Shown: piece after piece, positions 15,868 to 21,378 of the stretch
How the letters are laid out: the number at the start of each line of letters is the position of its first letter
Numbering within the stretch: the first letter of the stretch is position 1
Origin: an uncultured Litorilinea sp.
Lineage (GTDB): Bacteria; Chloroflexota; Anaerolineae; Caldilineales; Caldilineaceae
Length of the DNA stretch: 21,378 nt
NCBI GenBank assembly: GCA_937922105.1
Contig: CAKZVN010000014.1
Coordinates: forward strand, 1-21,378
Direction of reading: 5' to 3'
Translations under genes and position numbers: made by a program
Notes under the pieces: model-generated
The model's input: only the letters and a program-made list of their open reading frames with translations
What the model was told of the DNA's origin: nothing
The model's database searches: none

Positions 15868-15940
15868 GTCCCAGTAGCTCAGTGGATAGAGCGCTACCCT
15901 GCGGAGGTAGAGGTCAGAGGTTCAAGTCCTCTCTGGGATG
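15868..15940 (+). tRNA. tRNA-Arg(GCG)
   Basis: A 73-nt cloverleaf. The acceptor is GTCCCAG/CTGGGAT (first pair G-U), the D stem is GCTC/GAGC with A20 (an arginine identity base), and the anticodon stem is CTACC/GGTAG with loop CTGCGGA. The anticodon is GCG, reading CGC and CGU. The T loop is TTCAAGT and the discriminator is G; CCA is not encoded. GCG is an unusual arginine anticodon in bacteria, which normally use ACG edited to inosine. Confidence 0.93.
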
Positions 15941-15946
15941 CCTGGC

Positions 15947-15981
15947 AGCCCCAAGTGACCCGTGCTTGGGGCTTTTCGTTT
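15947..15981 (+). terminator. intrinsic terminator after tRNA-Arg
   Basis: AGCCCCAAG and CTTGGGGCT form a perfect 9-bp stem around TGACCCGTG, followed by TTTCGTTT. It begins 7 nt past the tRNA, so the MFS gene at 16024 would need readthrough or its own promoter, which is not evident. Confidence 0.9.
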
Positions 15982-16023
15982 GTCGTGCAACCGGCGCGGC
16001 GGCGACGGCAGAAACGAGTCCTC

Positions 16024-17322
16024 ATGGTGCAACACCCCTCCACGGAACCTCTCGCGGCGGCTTCACAAACCAGCCGGCTGATCCGGCGCACCCCATTTTT
16101 CTATGGATGGGTGGTGATGATGGCAGGGACGTTCGGGCTGGTCATGACCAGCCCAGGTCAGACCTATGGCATCTCCATCTTTATTGAGCCGTTTATCGCC
16201 GACTTGGGGTTGAGCCGCAGCGAAGTCAGCAGCTTTTATACCATCGGCACGTTGGTGGGTAGTCTTGCGCTGCCTTATGTAGGGCGACAAGTGGACCGGC
16301 ACAACCCCCAGTGGACGGTGGCGGTGATCTCGGTGCTTTTCGGCGTGTCGTGTCTTTATATGAGTTTGGTGCAAAACGGCTGGATGTTGCTGATCGGCTT
16401 TGTGCTGGTGCGGATGTTGGGGCAGGGAAGTTTGGGCTTGGTCAGCACCTATGTAATCAACCAGTGGTGGATGCGCCGCCGCGGGACGATCAACGGCATT
16501 TCCGGTGTGGCGATGGCGTTGTTGGGGGTGGGCGCGTACCCGAATTTGGTCAACTGGTTGATTCCGCTGGTGGGGTGGCGAGCGACCTACGCTGGTTTGG
16601 GGGCGGTGCTCTTGCTGGTGATGGCACCGGTGGGGGCGCTGCTTTTCCGCGCGCGGCCCGAAGTCTACGGCTTGCAGCCGGACGGCGCAGCACTCCGGTC
16701 CAGCCGCACCGGTCGCGAGGAACCGGTGGAAGAAAACTGGACTGCGCCGGAGGCGACGCGCACCGCAGCCTTTTGGACGATTGTTCTCGGGCTAGGCTCC
16801 ATTGCCATGCTCTCCACCGGGTTGACTTTTCACATGGTGAGCATCTTTGCCGACAATGCGTTGCCGGCAACAATTGCCGCGGCGGTCTTTGTCCCGATTG
16901 CCGCGACGACCGCGGTGATGAATCTGGTGAGCGGTGTGCTGGTAGACCGCATTCCGGTGCGCGTGGTGCTGGTGATTGCGTTGTTGCTACAGGCGCTTGC
17001 GTTGTGGATGGCGCAGATGTTGGACAACACGGTGTGGGCGATTGTCTACGGGATGGTGTTGGGCGCGCTGATGGGGTTGATGCGGACGGTGAGCACAGTG
17101 GCGCTGGCAAGCTACTTTGGGCGGCTACACTTGGGGAGCATCAGCGGAGTTGCATCTACCACACTCACCGCGGCGTCGGCGCTGGGGCCGTTGCCCATGG
17201 GGCTGGCACGGGACTTGCTGGGGTCATATAACGCCACCTTGTCGGTCCTGTCGTTGATTCCGTTGCTTTTGGCGGTGGTGGCGCTGGGGATGCGCAAGCC
17301 GGTGCGACGCCGCGCGGCCTGA
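16024..17322 (+). CDS. major facilitator superfamily transporter
   Basis: The 432-aa protein has about twelve membrane segments in two halves with a hydrophilic central loop at about residues 220-245 (SSRTGREEPVEENW). The first-half loop 2-3 motif appears as LALPYVGRQVDRH, matching the MFS G-x3-D-R pattern. WMRRRGTINGISG marks the loop after TM5-like helices and GVLVDRIPVR marks the second half. The overall look is closest to the monocarboxylate/oxalate-formate antiporter type, but the substrate is unknown. The frame is open upstream to 15724 through two tRNA genes and a terminator, so that extension is not coding. ATG 16024 is the first sensible start, although it lacks a clear ribosome site. 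It ends 8 bp from the convergent SWIM gene. Confidence 0.9.
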   Translation: MVQHPSTEPLAAASQTSRLIRRTPFFYGWVVMMAGTFGLVMTSPGQTYGISIFIEPFIADLGLSRSEVSSFYTIGTLVGSLALPYVGRQVDRHNPQWTVAVISVLFGVSCLYMSLVQNGWMLLIGFVLVRMLGQGSLGLVSTYVINQWWMRRRGTINGISGVAMALLGVGAYPNLVNWLIPLVGWRATYAGLGAVLLLVMAPVGALLFRARPEVYGLQPDGAALRSSRTGREEPVEENWTAPEATRTAAFWTIVLGLGSIAMLSTGLTFHMVSIFADNALPATIAAAVFVPIAATTAVMNLVSGVLVDRIPVRVVLVIALLLQALALWMAQMLDNTVWAIVYGMVLGALMGLMRTVSTVALASYFGRLHLGSISGVASTTLTAASALGPLPMGLARDLLGSYNATLSVLSLIPLLLAVVALGMRKPVRRRAA

Positions 17323-17330
17323 GTGCGCGG

Positions 17331-18194
17331 CTATTTGGCGCTTGCGTTGTCGGTTCCCGCGGTCTCTCCGTTGTCGCCTGCGTAGGCAAGGTTGAGCGTC
17401 TCTTGGCGGATGCGCCGGTAGAGCGCAGCCAACTGGTCATAGACCTCCACGCCCGCGCCTTCCAACGGCGGCACACCTAGCCGTCGCAGGAGGACCAACT
17501 CCACGGGGGGAACAAACAAGTGGGGACGAAAGTCTTCCAGGGCTTTGGTGTTGCCCCAGTAGCTGTCTAGTTCTTGGCGCAGGTCCGGGCTGGATTCTGC
17601 GGCGCCGCTGCCGGCGCGGTAGAAGCCGCTGCGCCGCGCGTCGGGTTTTGCCAGCTGGGAAGGACCGCTCTCGGTGGGGCGCACGCGCTGGGCTTGCAGC
17701 GCGTGGAGCAGCGCCTGTTGGTCGCGACCGCGCAGCCGGAAGAGGAGCCACGGGTCCTCGGGCAACAGTTCGCCCAGCGCAGCCAACGCGGCCCCGGTAT
17801 GTTCGCAGGCTTGGTGGTGATCCGGGGTGCAGGAGCAGTGGAAACAGAGATCGCGCGCCGTGGTGGGCAGCAGTTCCACGCCGGCTGCGGTCAGCGTGCG
17901 CTCTAGTTCGGGCGGCACATCCCCGGCAAGCAATTGCGCGGCATAGAGCGCTTGGCTGCCCAGCGCGTCCACGATGGTGTGCCACTCGCGGTCGCTCCAG
18001 AGGGGGAAACGAATTTCGACATCATGGATCTGCCCGCTGCGCGTTTGGACGGCGGCGCGGATGCAGCCGGTGGTCACCTCCAGGCGTTTGATGCGCAGGG
18101 CTGCGCGCGTGGCGCTTGCCAGGCCCAACGTGGTCAGCCAGCGCCGCCAACGCTGCGACCAAGAGCGGGCATCCGGTGGATGGCGTCCTTGCAT
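17331..18194 (-). CDS. SWIM zinc-finger protein
   Basis: The 287-aa protein has a SWIM zinc finger (CxCx7CxH: Cys120, Cys122, Cys130, His132, sequence CSCTPDHHQACEH) in the middle of a helical context. SWIM domains are thought to bind DNA or protein, and in bacteria are often encoded beside Snf2-family helicases, as here. Residues about 180-215 are low-complexity, and the C-terminal part is Leu-rich and helical. I chose ATG 18194, with GAGGA about 6 nt upstream. The ATG at 18206 (four residues longer) has no ribosome site. The gene lies about 30 bp after the Snf2 stop and is very probably cotranscribed with it. The pair likely acts on DNA, perhaps in repair or chromosome maintenance, but nothing here fixes the role. 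Confidence 0.88.
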   Translation of the reverse strand: MQGRHPPDARSWSQRWRRWLTTLGLASATRAALRIKRLEVTTGCIRAAVQTRSGQIHDVEIRFPLWSDREWHTIVDALGSQALYAAQLLAGDVPPELERTLTAAGVELLPTTARDLCFHCSCTPDHHQACEHTGAALAALGELLPEDPWLLFRLRGRDQQALLHALQAQRVRPTESGPSQLAKPDARRSGFYRAGSGAAESSPDLRQELDSYWGNTKALEDFRPHLFVPPVELVLLRRLGVPPLEGAGVEVYDQLAALYRRIRQETLNLAYAGDNGETAGTDNASAK

Positions 18195-18226
18195 GGCGTT
18201 CCTCATTCGACCCGGTCGTGCCGGGG

Positions 18227-21200
18227 CTAGTCGTCCTCGATGGCATCGTAGCGCAGCATAAGCAAGTCACGCAGTTGCTCGGTATCCAATTCGGTGAGCC
18301 ATTCTTCGCCGCTGCCCACGATGGTTTGCGCCAAGGCTTGTTTGCTCTCGATCAAGTCATGGATGCGCTCTTCCAGCGTCCCCGCGACCACGAATTTGTG
18401 GACCTGGACGTTGCGCAGTTGTCCGATGCGGAAGGCGCGGTCGGTGGCTTGGTTTTCCACCGCGGGGTTCCACCACCGGTCGAAGTGGAAGACATGATTG
18501 GCGCGGGTGAGGTTTAGCCCCGACCCGCCGGCGCGCAGGCTGAGGATAAAGATGGCGGGGCCGTCGTCGCTCTGGAAGGCCTGTACCATCTTGTCGCGCT
18601 GGGGGGCGGGGGTGCTGCCGTGGAGGAAGAGCGACTCCACGCCCAGACTTGCCGCCAGGTGGCGCTGGATGAGATGGCCCATCTCAACGAACTGGGTGAA
18701 GATGAGCGCGCGGTCACCCACAGCGAGCGCTTCCTCCAACATTTCGGTGAGCCGGTTGAGTTTGCCGCTGCGCCCGGCGAGCGGTTCCTCTTGCTTGAGA
18801 TAGTGGGCCGGGTGATTGGTAATCTGTTTGAGTTTGGTGAGCAAGGCCAACACCAGTCCCCGGCGTTGGATGCCGTCGGTGCGTGCGAGATCGGCGAGCG
18901 CGGCTTGCACCAGTTGCTCGTAGAGCGCGGCTTGCTCCCGCGTGAGCGAACAGTAGACCACCATCTCGTTCTTTTCCGGCAAGTCGGAGATGATGGTGGG
19001 GTCGGACTTAAGACGGCGCAGGAGGAAGGGCTGCACCAGGGCGCGCAGTTCCGCCGCGCGTTCCTGGTCGTTATAGCGTTCGATGGGCACAATATAGCGT
19101 CGGCGAAAGGTTTCGTGATGACCCAGATAGCCGGGGTTGAGGAACTCCATGATGCTCCACAACTCGGAGAGGCGATTCTCCACGGGTGTGCCGGTGAGGG
19201 CGATGCGATTTTCGGCGCGCAAGCGGCGCACGGCCTGGGTCTGCTTGGCGCTGGGGGTTTTGATGTTTTGGGCTTCGTCCAGGATAAGGTTGCTCCAGAG
19301 GGTGGGCTGGAGCAACTCGATATCGCGCCGCGCCGTGCCATAGCTGGTGATGACCAAGTCATGCACCGTGAGGGCAGCCTGGAATTCTTCACCGGCGAGG
19401 CGGTTGTTGCCGTGGTGGACGAGCACGGAGAGCATGGGCGCGAAGCGCTCGATCTCGCGGCGCCAGTTGGCGACAACGCTGGTGGGACAAATCAGCAGCG
19501 CAGGGGCGACTTTGGTCCCGCGCGCCAGAGCTTCGCTGCGTACATGGAGCAGGAGCGCGATAGCCTGGATGGTCTTGCCGAGACCCATATCGTCCGCCAG
19601 ACATGCGCCCAAGCCTAGGCGGCGCAGATAGGCCAACCAGCCGACGCCGCGGCGTTGGTAGGCGCGCAGTTCACCCACAAAACCGGGCGGCTCGCGCAGC
19701 GCAGCCGGCGGTTGTTGCGAGCGCAGCAATTCCAGCGTTGATTCCAAAATTCCCGTGAGCGCAACCGAATCCAGGGGTAACAGACCGGCAGTGTCGCCGG
19801 GTGGGGTCAACCCCATCGGTAAGCGCGTCTCACCGTTCAAGGCGGGGGCTGCGTCGTCCCGCGGCTCGCGGTCTGCGCGCTCGCGATATTCTTGGGCAAT
19901 ACGGATGGCTTGCAACAGGGACATGGAGCCAGCGCTTTGGCGGCGGCTCAAAAAGCGTTTGGCCGCGTCTACCTGCTGCGGGTCCAACTCGACCCAGCGC
20001 CCACCGACGCGCAGCAACGGCGTGTGCATGGCGGTGAGTTGGGCGAACTCCGCGGCGGAGAGCGACTCACCGCCCAGCACCAGTTCCCAGTCGTAGTGAA
20101 TCAGGCTGTTGAGACCGAGAGAGGGTGCTCCGCGCAGCGGGGTGTCGTCCGTATTGTCGCGGTCGCTTGCCGTAGGCGAGACCCCTGTCCGCAGGTCATC
20201 GTCATTCAAGTCGTCGGTGCCGGCAAGGCGCAAGCGCAGGCCGAGACGCATACGCCGCTCGGTCTGCCACCATCCCGGCACGACGACGCCGAAGCCGCTG
20301 CTCTCCAGGAGGGGGCCGATCTCGCGCAGGAACTGATAGGCCTCTTGGGTGGAAAGCAGGCTCAGCTCCGGGCGCGGGTTGCGCAGGCTGCGCTCGATGG
20401 GCGCAAAGAGCCGCCCGGCGACCCCCAACCCTGCCAAGAGCCGCTCCTGGGGACGGTCCACATGGCGCCCGCCCACGCTGACCGTGTTGTTGGGGGACTG
20501 CCAGACGGTCTGGGCTGGGACCATGAGGCTGGGGTTGTCACGCGCCTGGAGGAAATAGCTCAAGCGCCAGAGTGCGCGTTGCGCCGGTTCGTCGGGCATG
20601 CCGGCGCTTTGCGGCTCTTCCAGCACAAAACAGATGCGGAAGTTGGCATCGCGCACCACAAAGATTTGCTCGGTCCATTGTTGCCACTCTTGGAAAAGAG
20701 TGTGGGCAGGCTGGGGCGGCAAGCGCAATTGCGGCTGGGGCGAGAGCAGATGATGCAGCCAATGGCGTACAGGCAGACCGTCGTCGGGCGGCGCAAGGGG
20801 TTTGCCCCAGGCGCGCACCGCGGCATCCACCAGCGCCGCCACAAAATGTTCGGTCAGGGCGGCGGCAGCCGGCGCGGCAGCCGGATCAGGCAAGTTGTAG
20901 GCGCGGCAGACCGGGGGCATGATGGCGACCAGTTGTTCGCGGCGCTGTTCGATGCGCGGGTCGAGCAAGATGGGCTGCCAGACGGCTTCCAACGCGCCGC
21001 CCGGCCCGGCACGCAGACTGGGTAGATAGTGTTGTCCGACGAGAATCTCCAGCGCGAACTTGGCGGCGTTGCTCCAAAACAGCAGATCGTTGCCCTGGCG
21101 AATGTGCCATGTGCTGCGGTTGTTGAGGGGCAGGGCCGTGTTGCTGAGGCGCGCCAGGAAATGGAGCGCAGCCATGGGGTCGAGGGTGAGACCGGTGACC

Positions 21201-21378
21201 TGCCACTGGGCTAATACCGGCGCGCTCGCGCTGGGGCGCGCGATACGGGACGCGCGCCCCTCCCCATTGGACGAGAAGAGACCGCGGCGGCTCAGAGGCA
21301 GGCCGTCTTGGGTGGGCAGCCAGACGGTCGCGCTAGCCGGCTGTAAGGTAGCGGTCAGACGGAACGGCTCGTCCGCCA
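18227..21378 (-). CDS. Snf2-family DNA helicase/translocase (partial, start beyond the right edge)
   Basis: An ATP-driven double-stranded DNA translocase. The frame stays open to the window edge: the internal ATG at 21175 is not the true start, because about 67 more in-frame codons upstream lack a stop. At least 1,050 residues are present. The N-terminal half looks like the Snf2-associated domain of bacterial family members ([20 protein letters not shown]). The motor follows: motif [13 protein letters not shown] (codons around 19571), motif II LDEAQN (around 19268-19282), motif [11 protein letters not shown], then the helicase C lobe with motif V/VI ([20 protein letters not shown], then [11 protein letters not shown]). 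All catalytic motifs look intact. The SWIM partner follows in the same direction. Promoter and start are outside the window. Confidence 0.95.
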   Translation of the reverse strand, partial: ADEPFRLTATLQPASATVWLPTQDGLPLSRRGLFSSNGEGRASRIARPSASAPVLAQWQVTGLTLDPMAALHFLARLSNTALPLNNRSTWHIRQGNDLLFWSNAAKFALEILVGQHYLPSLRAGPGGALEAVWQPILLDPRIEQRREQLVAIMPPVCRAYNLPDPAAAPAAAALTEHFVAALVDAAVRAWGKPLAPPDDGLPVRHWLHHLLSPQPQLRLPPQPAHTLFQEWQQWTEQIFVVRDANFRICFVLEEPQSAGMPDEPAQRALWRLSYFLQARDNPSLMVPAQTVWQSPNNTVSVGGRHVDRPQERLLAGLGVAGRLFAPIERSLRNPRPELSLLSTQEAYQFLREIGPLLESSGFGVVVPGWWQTERRMRLGLRLRLAGTDDLNDDDLRTGVSPTASDRDNTDDTPLRGAPSLGLNSLIHYDWELVLGGESLSAAEFAQLTAMHTPLLRVGGRWVELDPQQVDAAKRFLSRRQSAGSMSLLQAIRIAQEYRERADREPRDDAAPALNGETRLPMGLTPPGDTAGLLPLDSVALTGILESTLELLRSQQPPAALREPPGFVGELRAYQRRGVGWLAYLRRLGLGACLADDMGLGKTIQAIALLLHVRSEALARGTKVAPALLICPTSVVANWRREIERFAPMLSVLVHHGNNRLAGEEFQAALTVHDLVITSYGTARRDIELLQPTLWSNLILDEAQNIKTPSAKQTQAVRRLRAENRIALTGTPVENRLSELWSIMEFLNPGYLGHHETFRRRYIVPIERYNDQERAAELRALVQPFLLRRLKSDPTIISDLPEKNEMVVYCSLTREQAALYEQLVQAALADLARTDGIQRRGLVLALLTKLKQITNHPAHYLKQEEPLAGRSGKLNRLTEMLEEALAVGDRALIFTQFVEMGHLIQRHLAASLGVESLFLHGSTPAPQRDKMVQAFQSDDGPAIFILSLRAGGSGLNLTRANHVFHFDRWWNPAVENQATDRAFRIGQLRNVQVHKFVVAGTLEERIHDLIESKQALAQTIVGSGEEWLTELDTEQLRDLLMLRYDAIEDD

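Noticed and set aside
18620..21025. Long plus-strand frames (332 and 377 aa) opposite the Snf2 gene
   Set aside because: The minus strand carries all Snf2 helicase motifs. The plus-strand products show only shadow composition.

Overview
The window is high-GC bacterial DNA with densely packed genes. No phylogenetic search was possible. I infer a Chloroflexota-type organism from three things: an Ala/Pro-rich lipoprotein leader, a 7TM-GAF-HTH protein of a kind I associate with Chloroflexota, and TTG/GTG start use alongside strong AGGAGG ribosome sites. Nothing mobile, phage-like or CRISPR-like is visible. Most of the content is housekeeping, with a few odd proteins and one clear RNA regulator.

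Layout. Positions 1-89 (minus) hold the start of a lipoprotein gene whose upstream region (90-488) is non-coding and carries a candidate operator and promoters. Positions 489-5653 (plus) look like one operon: a small one-TM protein, a multi-TM/GAF/HTH protein and the DNA translocase FtsK, ending at a palindromic terminator. An orphan beta-class DNA methyltransferase (5799-6719, plus) converges with ftsH (6766-8586, minus). A single-domain rhodanese (8767-9198) follows, then a protein made only of the non-catalytic N-terminal and head domains of polyphosphate kinase (9388-10434).

Positions 10470-12154 form a complete T-box unit: a TTGACA promoter, a T-box leader with serine specifier AGC and acceptor-matching TGGC, an intrinsic terminator, and serS. 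The cognate tRNA-Ser(GCU) lies about 5 kb downstream. Positions 12394-15437 look like a membrane/redox operon: a CDP-alcohol phosphatidyltransferase, a TVP38/TMEM64-type membrane protein and a mercuric-reductase-like flavoprotein, the last two overlapping by 4 bp. A tRNA cluster follows: Ser-UGA and Ser-GCU behind one promoter, then Arg-GCG with its own promoter and terminator. After it come an MFS transporter and, on the minus strand, a SWIM zinc-finger protein with a Snf2-family helicase that runs off the right edge.

The items most worth a second look are the T-box/tRNA pairing inside one window, the catalytic-domain-less PPK protein, the membrane-tethered GAF-HTH protein in the ftsK operon, the TVP38/flavoprotein pair with Tyr at the catalytic His position, and the unusual tRNA-Arg anticodon GCG. 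I did not find an unmistakable new multi-gene system.
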